A stretch of 10,677 nucleotides of DNA from JBEIFW01 sp040382215. GTDB taxonomy: Bacteria > Actinomycetota > Acidimicrobiia > Acidimicrobiales > Ilumatobacteraceae. The position numbers and the translations under genes were made by a program. Shown here in pieces: positions 1 to 8,381 of the stretch. The first letter of the stretch is position 1. Every line of letters starts with the position of its first letter. Below the pieces are notes generated by a model. That model had not been told where the DNA came from, did no database searches, and saw only the letters and a list, made by a program, of their open reading frames with translations. Location: the NCBI GenBank assembly GCA_040382215.1, contig JBEIFW010000125.1, positions 1 through 10,677 of the forward strand. Reading direction: 5' to 3'.

Positions 1-9
1 CGGGGTGGG
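1..9. repeat. Left arm of 9-bp inverted repeat bounding the flipped imuB block
   Basis: CGGGGTGGG at the very start of the window is the exact reverse complement of CCCACCCCG at 586-594. The arms could extend further left outside the window; base 10 already mismatches on the inner side. In both orientations the right arm reads Pro-Thr-Pro in the ImuB frame. Confidence 0.75.
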
Positions 10-594
10 ACCGGCCGCCCACCCCTCGAGCTGCCAGCGCACCCGTTCGGTGATGGTCGCCTCCGTGAACCCGAGCTCCCGACGCCAGCGCCGTTCGTCG
101 TGTTCACCGTGCTCGGTACCGATGCCGACGGCGAGCTCGTGGCAGGTGCGGCCGGCGCCGGCCAGGCGGCCGCACAGCGCCTCGGCGACGGCACGCACGG
201 CGAAGGCCACCGGCTCGGCGGTGGCGACGGGAGGCTCGAGCTCGAGCACCTCGGACTCGCGCCCGACCGGGGTGTCGAGCGCCAGCGGGGTGGGATCGAT
301 CCCGGCGGCCCACCGGTGGGCGGCCTGGCCGAGCGGACCGAACCGGGCGGTGAGATCGGCGGCGGGAAGCGCGGCGACGTCGCCCAGGGTACGCAGGCCG
401 AGCCGCCCGAACCGTGCGGTCAACTCCCGCCAGGCCGCACGATCGCCCCCGCTCGACTCGCCACCCCCGCCGGAATCGCCATCGGGACCGCCGGCCTCGA
501 GCGCGTCGAGCGCGTCGAGGTAGGCCGACACCGGCAGCCCGGCCAGCGCGCCGGGCGATCCCCCGGCGGGAGCGTGGCGGTGCGGCCCACCCCG
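1..594 (-). CDS. imuB: ImuB middle region, inverted fragment (Y-family polymerase-like mutasome protein)
   Basis: The minus strand is open without a stop for 198 codons, with the codon phase ending exactly at base 1 and no start or stop codon of its own. Translation gives the middle of an ImuB protein: a GLPVSAYLDAL segment, then LGLRTLGDVAALPAADL (the helix-hairpin-helix/thumb region) and the little-finger start, including TEHGEHDERRWRREL and TERVRWQLEGW. ImuB is a Y-family DNA polymerase relative that works with ImuA' and DnaE2 in damage-induced mutagenesis. In the family it is thought to bridge DnaE2 to the beta clamp rather than polymerise. Its continuation is not upstream on this strand but on the plus strand from about 586, so the gene appears inverted within itself. 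The N-terminal palm lies outside the window or is lost. Plus-strand readings here are low-complexity shadows. Family assignment is firm; the cause of the inversion is unresolved. Confidence 0.8.
586..594. repeat. Right arm of 9-bp inverted repeat bounding the flipped imuB block
   Basis: CCCACCCCG, the reverse complement of bases 1-9. The segment between the outer ends of the two arms is 594 bp, exactly 198 codons. Inversion about these arms therefore keeps the reading phase of ImuB. Confidence 0.75.
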
Positions 595-1155
595 GTCGAG
601 GTGGTCGCCGACACCGGCCGCCCGGGCGGGTTCTGGGGTGGGCGCACCGACGCCGCCGAACGCGCCGCGCGCGCCGTGGCCCGCCTGGTCGGCCTGCTCG
701 GCCCGGGGGCGGTGCTCGTCCCCGAATGGCGTGGCGGCCGGGATCCCGACGAGGTGTGCACGCTCGTCCCGGCCGTCACCGTCGAGCTCACCGAACGGGC
801 GGCCGCGGTCACCGGCCGGCCTGGTGCCGGGCCGTGGCCGGGTGCGTTGCCGGCTCCGTCGCCGGCCTGGGTCGCCCCGTCGCCTGAGCCGGTCGAGGTC
901 CTCGGCCCGGAGGGGGAGGTGGTCACCGTCAGCGGGCGGGGGATGCTGGGCGTCGCCCCGGCGTGGTTCGCCGGCCCGGACCGGCCACGGGTACCGGTCG
1001 TCGACCATGCCGGGCCGTGGCCGGTGGAGGACCGCTGGTGGGATCCGCAGCGGCGCCGGCGCCGGGCCCGCCTGCAGCTGCTGCTCGCCGACGGCACGGC
1101 CTGCCTCGTGGTGCGCGAGCACGGTGCCTGGTGGCTGATGGCGATCTATGACTGA
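586..1155 (+). CDS. imuB: ImuB C-terminal region, 3' fragment
   Basis: About 189 codons on the plus strand encode the C-terminal third of ImuB. Landmarks are PTPVEVVADTGRPGGFWGG, an alanine-rich helix AAERAARAVARLVGLLG, then GAVLVPEWRGGRDPDEV, PWPGALPAPSP, a VSGRGML segment and the typical tail GPWPVEDRWWDP with a final GAWWLMAIYD before TGA. The frame stays open far upstream of 586, but that extension is antisense to the inverted middle part and is not protein-like. The true upstream limit lies between about 560 and 594: residues encoded at 562-585 (GGSVAVR) could also be native. Flipping 1-594 joins AAGPTP to VEVVADTG in frame. No ribosome-binding site precedes this fragment, so it is unlikely to be made as a separate protein. 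The next gene begins at or just after its stop codon. Confidence 0.82.
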   Translation, partial: PTPVEVVADTGRPGGFWGGRTDAAERAARAVARLVGLLGPGAVLVPEWRGGRDPDEVCTLVPAVTVELTERAAAVTGRPGAGPWPGALPAPSPAWVAPSPEPVEVLGPEGEVVTVSGRGMLGVAPAWFAGPDRPRVPVVDHAGPWPVEDRWWDPQRRRRRARLQLLLADGTACLVVREHGAWWLMAIYD

Positions 1156-1184
1156 TGCTTGAGGGGGCGCAGCGACGGGCTCCC

Positions 1185-1190
1185 TACGAT
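1185..1190 (+). promoter_or_regulatory. Candidate -10 hexamer for the Hpt gene (near-leaderless)
   Basis: TACGAT fits the actinobacterial TANNNT -10 pattern and ends 9 nt before the ATG at 1200. TTGAGG at 1159-1164 is a weak -35 candidate with a long 20-nt spacer. Its position supports 1200 over 1155 as the start of the Hpt protein. Confidence 0.45.
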
Positions 1191-1199
1191 GCGGGACCG

Positions 1200-1598
1200 A
1201 TGGCGAACGAACCGCTCGACCGTGCCGTGTCCGACCGTGCCGTGTCCGACCGTGCCGTGTCCGACCGTGCCGTGCTCGATCGCACGGTGCTCGACCGGCT
1301 CCTTGCGTCGGTCGGCGGGGATCTCACCATCCTGCGGCCGGTGATCGAGCGGTACCTCGCCGAGCTCGACGGCCGGGTGCAGGCCGTGCGCAGCGCGACC
1401 GGGCCCGGGCCTCTTGCTCGCGCCGCGCACGCGTTGGCGTCGCCGAGCGCAACGCTCGGCGTGCAGCAGGTGGCGCAGCTGTGCCGGCGGATCGAGGAAC
1501 TCGGCGCCGACGAGCCCGGCACGCTCGACGCGCTCGACGCCGCGGTGCGGGCTGCGCCCGGGGCGCTGCAGGACTGGCTGGCACACGTCGCCGCCTGA
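1200..1598 (+). CDS. Hpt (histidine phosphotransfer) domain protein
   Basis: A 132-residue, mostly helical protein. Residues 33-114 look like an Hpt four-helix bundle: DRLLASVGGDLTILRPVIERYLAELDGRV, then AARAAHALASPSATLGV with the likely phosphorylated His77, then QLCRRIEELGA. Hpt proteins pass phosphate between receiver domains or from a hybrid kinase. The usual HxLKGSS motif is degenerate here (HALASPS), keeping the histidine but losing the lysine and the first glycine. The N-terminus carries four to five copies of a DRAVS pentapeptide. An ATG at 1155 overlapping the imuB stop would add 15 residues. I prefer 1200 because a TANNNT hexamer lies 9 nt before it and neither start has a clear Shine-Dalgarno. 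It converges on the response regulator gene with 25 nt between them, and the two may be phosphorelay partners (inference). Confidence 0.72.
   Translation: MANEPLDRAVSDRAVSDRAVSDRAVLDRTVLDRLLASVGGDLTILRPVIERYLAELDGRVQAVRSATGPGPLARAAHALASPSATLGVQQVAQLCRRIEELGADEPGTLDALDAAVRAAPGALQDWLAHVAA
1218..1292 (+). repeat. 15-bp tandem repeat, about five units, inside the Hpt gene
   Basis: GACCGTGCCGTGTCC occurs perfectly at 1218-1232, 1233-1247 and 1248-1262. A fourth copy at 1263-1277 ends in CTC, and a fifth degenerate copy lies at 1278-1292. Each unit encodes Asp-Arg-Ala-Val-Ser or a close variant, so copy-number change would lengthen or shorten the N-terminus without a frameshift. Confidence 0.95.
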
Positions 1599-1623
1599 GC
1601 GACGGCGGGCAGCGCAGCGCGGA

Positions 1624-2373
1624 TCAGGCCGCGACCGACACCTCGTCGGCGAGGCGGAAGCCCACGCCGCGCACCGTGTGGATGAACCGGGTGACCGGAT
1701 CGGCCTGGTTCAGCTTGCGCCGTAGGTTCGACATGTGGACGTCGACCACGTGCGTGTCGCCGTACCAGTTCGGTCCCCACACCGTCTCGAGGAGCTGATT
1801 GCGGGTGAACACGAGCCGGGGCCGGCTGCACAGCGTGGCGAGCAGGTCGAACTCGATGCGGGTGAGATCGACGGGCGCCGCGTTGACCCGCACCTCCCGG
1901 ATCGCGGTGTCGACGGTGAGCGGCCCGAAGGAGCGGGTGGTCACCTCGCCGCCGTAGGCCACGGCGCGGCCCGCCTTGCGGGGCCGGCGCAGCATCGCCC
2001 GGAGCCGGGCGATCAACTCGTTGGGGGAGAACGGCTTGGTGACGTAGTCGTCCGCGCCGATCGACAGGCCGACCACCTTGTCGATCTCGGAGTCCTTCGC
2101 GGACACCATGAGGACGTAGGCGTCGGAGAACGACCGGATGCGCCGGCAGGCCTCGAGGCCGTCGATGCCGGGCAACAACAAATCGAGCACAATCACGTCC
2201 GGCTCGAAGGTACGTGCCACCTCGACGGCCGTGTCCCCGTCCGCGACGACCTTCACGTCGAACCCCTCACGGGTGAGCAACGGCTCGAGCAGCAGGCACA
2301 ATTCGGGTGCATCATCCACGATGAGAGCCCGGATCGGGGTCGTGGCTTCGGAGGTTCCAGACGAGCCGTACAT
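1624..2373 (-). CDS. OmpR/PhoB-family DNA-binding response regulator
   Basis: A 249-residue two-domain regulator, full length for the family. The receiver (about residues 14-128) has the acidic pair Asp20-Asp21, the phosphoacceptor Asp64 in VIVLDLLLPGIDG, Ser91 at the switch position and Lys113 in DDYVTKPFSP. The winged-helix effector (about 145-240) shows LTRIEFDLLATL, the recognition-helix region VVDVHMSNLRRKL and the closing hairpin IHTVRGVGFRL. It binds DNA as a phosphorylated dimer and controls transcription in the cytoplasm. The ATG at 2373 is supported by a strong AAGGAGG 8 nt upstream. A 12-residue Ser/Thr-rich extension precedes the receiver. No histidine kinase is adjacent; the Hpt protein converging from the other side is a possible phosphodonor (inference). 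It lies 101 bp downstream of the threonine aldolase on the same strand. A 13-bp direct repeat sits upstream. Targets are unknown. Confidence 0.93.
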   Translation of the reverse strand: MYGSSGTSEATTPIRALIVDDAPELCLLLEPLLTREGFDVKVVADGDTAVEVARTFEPDVIVLDLLLPGIDGLEACRRIRSFSDAYVLMVSAKDSEIDKVVGLSIGADDYVTKPFSPNELIARLRAMLRRPRKAGRAVAYGGEVTTRSFGPLTVDTAIREVRVNAAPVDLTRIEFDLLATLCSRPRLVFTRNQLLETVWGPNWYGDTHVVDVHMSNLRRKLNQADPVTRFIHTVRGVGFRLADEVSVAA

Positions 2374-2381
2374 AGCGATCG

Positions 2382-2388
2382 CCTCCTT
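2382..2388 (-). promoter_or_regulatory. Strong Shine-Dalgarno of the response regulator
   Basis: AAGGAGG on the minus strand, 8 nt before the ATG at 2373, fixes that start. It contrasts with several neighbours that have no Shine-Dalgarno and look leaderless. Confidence 0.85.
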
Positions 2389-2462
2389 GTTCGGCAGAAC
2401 CTCTGCTCGCTTGAGCGTTGCCTGATCGGTTGTTCGTCGGATTCTGCGTCAAGTTCCGGACG

Positions 2463-2487
2463 CAACGATCGAACTCAACGATCGAAC
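2463..2487. repeat. 13-bp-spaced direct repeat upstream of the response regulator
   Basis: CAACGATCGAAC occurs at 2463-2474 and again at 2476-2487, so the repeat period is 13 bp. It spans the stop codon of the threonine aldolase and lies about 90-115 bp upstream of the response regulator start. OmpR-family regulators often bind tandem direct half-sites, so it could be an autoregulatory site, but it may also be chance duplication. Confidence 0.6.
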
Positions 2488-3503
2488 AGGGCCATGGCAG
2501 CGACGGTGGCGTCGACGTCGTCGGGTCCGACGTCGAGGTGGGTGACGAACCGGAACACCGGGCCGGTGCCGTGGACCAGGATCCCGTGGCCGGCGAGATG
2601 GGCGGCGAACGCCGGCCCGTCGGCGGGGTCGTGACGGCGGGCGAACACCATGTTCGTGCGGTCGCCGGGCCCGTGGAGGAGCGCGAAGCCGTCGAGCGTG
2701 GCGATTCCCTCGGCGAGCCGGCGGGCGGTGTCGTGGTCGTCGGCGAGCCGGTGCCGATGCTCGCTCACGGCCACCAACCCGGCGGCGGCGAGCACGCCGA
2801 CCTGACGCATCGCCCCGCCGAGCATCTTGCGCCACCGTCGGGCCTCGGCGACGAAGGCCGCCGGGCCGCACAGCACCGACCCGACCGGGGCGCCGAGCCC
2901 CTTGGACAGGCACACCGACACGCTGTCCGCGTGCGCGGTCAACGTCGCGGCGGGCACCCCGAGCGCCGTGGCCGCGTTGAACAGCCGGGCCCCGTCGAGG
3001 TGGACGGCGAGGCCGTGGGCGCGGGCGGTGGAGGCCGCGGCGTGGAGATAGGCGGCATCGAGGACCCGGCCGTCGGTGGTGTCCTCGAGGCAGAGCAGCC
3101 GGGTGCGGGCGAAGTGCGGGTCGGCCGGCTTGACGGCGGCGGCCACCCGGGCGAGGTCGAGCGACCCGTCGGGTTCCACCTCGATCGGCTGCGGTTGGAT
3201 CGAGCCGAGCACTGCGGCGCCGCCGGCTTCGAACCGGTAGCAGTGGTAGCTCTGCCCGACCACGTACTCGTCGCCGCGGGCGCAGTGGGTGAGCAGCGCG
3301 CTCAGGTTCGACTGGGTGCCGGAGGGCACGAACATTCCGGCGTCGGTGCCGATGGCGGCCGCGACCTCGTCCTCGAGACGGCGCACCGTCGGGTCGTCGC
3401 CGAACACGTCGTCACCGACCTCGGCGTCGGCCATGGCCCGACGCATCGCCGGGGTCGGACGGGTGACGGTGTCGGAGCGCAGGTCGATCAGGGGACGTCG
3501 CAC
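2475..3503 (-). CDS. ltaE: Low-specificity L-threonine aldolase (PLP-dependent)
   Basis: A 342-residue PLP enzyme of fold type I that cleaves L-threonine or L-allo-threonine to glycine and acetaldehyde in the cytosol. The sequence follows the E. coli LtaE pattern from end to end: LIDLRSDTVTRPT at the N-terminus, GDDVFGDDPTV, the PLP-phosphate loop PSGTQSNL (60-67), His87 for ring stacking, GGAAVLGSIQPQPI, His130 in DPHFART, Asp170 and Arg173 in HLDGARLFNA, and the Schiff-base Lys201 in CLSKGLGAPVGS. The start is GTG at 3503. The nearest upstream ATG (3511) is out of frame, and the family's usual Met-Ile-Asp start aligns only five residues further in. GGGAG lies about 9 nt upstream as a modest Shine-Dalgarno. 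It is divergent from the SDR gene with a 44-bp gap. All catalytic residues expected are present. Confidence 0.95.
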   Translation of the reverse strand: MRRPLIDLRSDTVTRPTPAMRRAMADAEVGDDVFGDDPTVRRLEDEVAAAIGTDAGMFVPSGTQSNLSALLTHCARGDEYVVGQSYHCYRFEAGGAAVLGSIQPQPIEVEPDGSLDLARVAAAVKPADPHFARTRLLCLEDTTDGRVLDAAYLHAAASTARAHGLAVHLDGARLFNAATALGVPAATLTAHADSVSVCLSKGLGAPVGSVLCGPAAFVAEARRWRKMLGGAMRQVGVLAAAGLVAVSEHRHRLADDHDTARRLAEGIATLDGFALLHGPGDRTNMVFARRHDPADGPAFAAHLAGHGILVHGTGPVFRFVTHLDVGPDDVDATVAAMALFDR

Positions 3504-3534
3504 CGGCCCATGCTCCCAGAGCGCGACGGACCGC

Positions 3535-3540
3535 TACGGT
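3535..3540 (+). promoter_or_regulatory. Candidate -10 hexamer of the SDR gene at 3548 (leaderless)
   Basis: TACGGT ends 7 nt before the ATG at 3548, a spacing that would put the transcription start at or next to the A of the start codon. No convincing -35 or Shine-Dalgarno is visible. Confidence 0.5.
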
Positions 3541-3547
3541 CCGGCCC

Positions 3548-4348
3548 ATGGGGGAACGGCTGGCAGGCAAGGTCGCGATCGTCGTCGGTGGGGGCCAGAC
3601 CCCGGGGGAGACGATCGGCAACGGCCGGGCCACCGCCGTGCTGTTCGCCCGGGAGGGTGCCCGGGTGCTGGTGGTCGACCGTGACGAGCACGCGGCGGCC
3701 CAGACGGTGGCCCAGATCCGGGCCGAGGGCGGCGAGGCGGTGGCCCACGTGGCCGACGTGACCGACCCGGCGTCGGTGGCCACGATCCCGGCCACCGCAC
3801 TCGCGGCCTACGGCGACTTCTCGATCGTGCACCACAACGTCGGCATCGGCACCGGGGACGGGGCGGCCACGTCGCTGTCGGAAGAGGTGTGGGATCACAT
3901 CCTCGAGGTGAATCTCACCGGGGCGTGGCGCACGGCCAAAGCGGTCGTGCCGCACCTGCGGGAACGGGGTGGGGGCTCGATCGTGACGATCTCGTCGATC
4001 GCGTCGATCTGCTCGACGACGACGGCCGCCTACCAGGTGTCCAAGGCCGGGTTGAACACCCTCACCCAGCACCTGGCGATGGGCAACGCTCGCTACGGGA
4101 TCCGGGTGAACGCCGTGCTGCCCGGGCTGATGGACACCCCGATGGCGATCCTGGGGATCTCGGCGGCGCGGGGGATCAACGCGGAGCAGCTGCGATCCGA
4201 ACGCAACGCAGCGGTGCCGCTCGGCCGCCAGATGGGCAGTGCCTGGGACGTGGCGTGGGCGTCGGTGTTCCTGGCCTCCGACGAGGCCCGGTTCGTGACC
4301 GGGGTGCTCCTGCCCGTCGACGGCGGCCAGTCGATCCGGCGCGGCTGA
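3548..4348 (+). CDS. SDR-family NAD(P)-dependent oxidoreductase
   Basis: A 266-residue classical short-chain dehydrogenase with a single Rossmann domain. Catalytic Ser149 or Ser150 (ISSIASI), Tyr162 and Lys166 (YQVSK) and Asn122 (EVNLTGAW) are all present. Asp44 after the second strand (VVDRD) suggests NAD(H) preference. Two motifs are unusual. The TGxxxGxG cofactor loop is replaced by a longer GGGQTPGETIGNG (14-26), and the NNAG motif reads HNVG (96-99). The C-terminal LPVDGGQSI is typical of FabG-like members. The substrate cannot be inferred. The gene stands alone: divergent from threonine aldolase, convergent with the quinone oxidoreductase, and probably transcribed leaderless from TACGGT. 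Both cofactor-loop changes keep the glycines needed for dinucleotide binding, so activity is expected. Confidence 0.92.
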   Translation: MGERLAGKVAIVVGGGQTPGETIGNGRATAVLFAREGARVLVVDRDEHAAAQTVAQIRAEGGEAVAHVADVTDPASVATIPATALAAYGDFSIVHHNVGIGTGDGAATSLSEEVWDHILEVNLTGAWRTAKAVVPHLRERGGGSIVTISSIASICSTTTAAYQVSKAGLNTLTQHLAMGNARYGIRVNAVLPGLMDTPMAILGISAARGINAEQLRSERNAAVPLGRQMGSAWDVAWASVFLASDEARFVTGVLLPVDGGQSIRRG

Positions 4349-4370
4349 GCGCCGTCCCGAGCCGCCGGCC

Positions 4371-4392
4371 GGGTGTCGGTTGGGTGTCGGTT
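4371..4392. repeat. 11-bp perfect tandem duplication between convergent genes
   Basis: GGGTGTCGGTT at 4371-4381 is repeated at 4382-4392 and followed by another GGGT. It lies in the 47-bp gap between the stop codons of the SDR and the quinone oxidoreductase. No strong terminator hairpin is visible with it. Confidence 0.9.
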
Positions 4393-4395
4393 GGG

Positions 4396-5409
4396 TCAGG
4401 GTACGAGCACGAGTTTGCCGAGGTGCTCGTCGCGGGCGAGCGCGGCCTGGGCGGCGGCGGCCTGGGCGAGGGGGAACACCTCGTGCACCGGGGGGCGCAG
4501 CACACCCGCAGCGACGGGGTCGGCGCAGTCCCGCCACGCGGCGGCGACCACGGCCACCCGCTCGTCGACGGTCCGGGTGCGGAACGTGACCCCGATCAGT
4601 GACACCCGCTTGCGGGCCAGCTCGTCGAGATCGAGCGTGCCCCGCCGGCCGCCGAGGCGGCCGACCTGGACGATGCGCCCGAGGATCGCCATCGCCTCGA
4701 GCGTGGGCTCGAGCACGGCGGCGCCCACGTTGTCGATCACGACGTCGGCACCGTGGCCGCCGCTCACCCGGGCGACGGTGGCGGCGGTGTCGGCGGGATC
4801 GCAGGCCACGAACCGGTCGGCCGGGCCGGGCACTGCGGCGAGCAGGTCGACGAGCCGGTCGCGTTTTGCCGGGGTGCGCGACGTGCCCACCACGCTCGGG
4901 GCGCCGAGGTGCAGCGCCAGCTGGGCGCCGATCACCCCGACCCCGGAGCTCACGGCGTGGACCACGACGTGCTCGCCGGGTGCCCAGCGCCCGTTGGTGA
5001 CCAGCGCGTCGTGCATCGTGAGCAACGCCACCGGCAGCGCGCCGGCCTCGGCCCACGACAGCGCGGCGGGAGCCGGCATCGCCAGGCGGGCGTCGACGGC
5101 GGCCAGCTCGGCGTAGCCCTGGCCCTGGGCCATCACCCGGTCGCCGACGGCCCAGCCGGTCACGCCGTCGCCGACGGCGAGCACCTCGCCGGCCAACTCG
5201 CCGCCGGCGGTGAACGGGCGTGGCGGCCGGGGGGCGGTGGCGTCGCGCGCCGTGCCGACCACGTAGCCGCCGGTGACGACGGCGAGGTCGGCCCGGTTCA
5301 GCCCGGCGGCCCGGACCCGCACGAGCAGCTGGCCCGGCCCGGCCACCGGATCGGGCACCTCGACCTCGACGAGCTGACGGGCGGCGGGATCGACCTGGAT
5401 GGCGCGCAC
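4396..5409 (-). CDS. Zinc-free quinone oxidoreductase-like protein (MDR superfamily)
   Basis: A 337-residue protein of the medium-chain dehydrogenase/reductase superfamily, NADPH:quinone reductase branch. The N-terminal GroES-like domain contains RVRAAGLNRADL (31-42) and GGELAGEVLAVGDGV (69-83). The nucleotide-binding loop HAVSSGVGVIG lies at 151-161, and IDNVGAAVLEPTL and GRIVQVGRLGG follow. The cysteine and histidine zinc ligands of alcohol dehydrogenases are absent, which fits the quinone reductase or enoyl reductase-like branch. The start is GTG at 5409. The open frame continues upstream as the antisense of uvrA, but homology begins at VRAIQVDPAARQLVEVEVPDP, and TACGGT lies 7 nt before this GTG, consistent with leaderless transcription. 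It is divergent from uvrA and convergent with the SDR gene. The true electron acceptor is unknown. Confidence 0.9.
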   Translation of the reverse strand: MRAIQVDPAARQLVEVEVPDPVAGPGQLLVRVRAAGLNRADLAVVTGGYVVGTARDATAPRPPRPFTAGGELAGEVLAVGDGVTGWAVGDRVMAQGQGYAELAAVDARLAMPAPAALSWAEAGALPVALLTMHDALVTNGRWAPGEHVVVHAVSSGVGVIGAQLALHLGAPSVVGTSRTPAKRDRLVDLLAAVPGPADRFVACDPADTAATVARVSGGHGADVVIDNVGAAVLEPTLEAMAILGRIVQVGRLGGRRGTLDLDELARKRVSLIGVTFRTRTVDERVAVVAAAWRDCADPVAAGVLRPPVHEVFPLAQAAAAQAALARDEHLGKLVLVP

Positions 5410-5416
5410 GCCGGCG

Positions 5417-5422
5417 ACCGTA
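5417..5422 (-). promoter_or_regulatory. Candidate -10 hexamer of the quinone oxidoreductase gene
   Basis: On the minus strand this reads TACGGT, 7 nt before the GTG at 5409, with the same hexamer and spacing as the promoter at 3535-3540. It supports the short start of this gene. Confidence 0.5.
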
Positions 5423-5448
5423 CGCCGGGGAGGGGTGCCTGCGGCCAC

Positions 5449-5464
5449 TGGAACGGGTGTTCGG
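5449..5464. promoter_or_regulatory. Probable LexA-binding SOS box upstream of uvrA
   Basis: TGGAACGGGTGTTCGG contains the core GAAC-GGGT-GTTC (5451-5462), an inverted repeat matching the actinobacterial and Gram-positive SOS box (TCGAAC-RNRT-GTTCGA) except for one base in each outer flank. It ends 35 bp before the uvrA ATG and overlaps where the -35 of uvrA should be relative to the TAGGCT hexamer. LexA bound there would block the promoter until DNA damage. UvrA is a classical SOS gene in many bacteria, which supports the call. Confidence 0.72.
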
Positions 5465-5484
5465 TCCGGGTTGGCACCCCTGGG

Positions 5485-5490
5485 TAGGCT
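5485..5490 (+). promoter_or_regulatory. Candidate -10 hexamer of uvrA
   Basis: TAGGCT fits TANNNT and ends 9 nt before the uvrA ATG at 5500, again near-leaderless. No Shine-Dalgarno precedes the ATG. The -35 region expected at about 5460-5467 overlaps the SOS box. Confidence 0.5.
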
Positions 5491-5499
5491 CGCCGCCGT

Positions 5500-8346
<2,847 letters not shown>

Positions 8347-8349
8347 GCC

Positions 8350-8379
8350 GGGGCGGGGTTCGGGGCCGGGCGGGGCGGG
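8350..8379 (+). other. G-run cluster with G-quadruplex potential between convergent genes
   Basis: Six runs of three or four guanines (8350-8353, 8355-8358, 8362-8365, 8368-8370, 8372-8375, 8377-8379) are separated by loops of one to three bases. Four such runs with short loops meet the usual G-quadruplex pattern. It lies immediately after the uvrA stop and before the stop of the convergent TetR gene, so it would fold on the uvrA coding strand and in its transcript. High GC raises the chance background. Confidence 0.6.
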
Positions 8380-8381
8380 AA

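Noticed and set aside
100..585. Upstream part of a long plus-strand open frame reaching from 100 to 1155
   Set aside because: Its translation is Gly/Arg/Pro-rich with no family resemblance, while the minus strand of the same bases reads as good ImuB sequence. Only the part from about 586 is real coding sequence on the plus strand.
1591..1608. CCGCC/GGCGG stem near the convergent ends of the Hpt and response regulator genes
   Set aside because: Only five base pairs with an eight-base loop and no T-run; such stems are common at this GC content, so it is not called a terminator.
2389..2400. GTTC-GGCA-GAAC palindrome in the leader of the response regulator
   Set aside because: Short, imperfect in the centre, and its half-sites are in the opposite order from a LexA box; too weak to call an operator.
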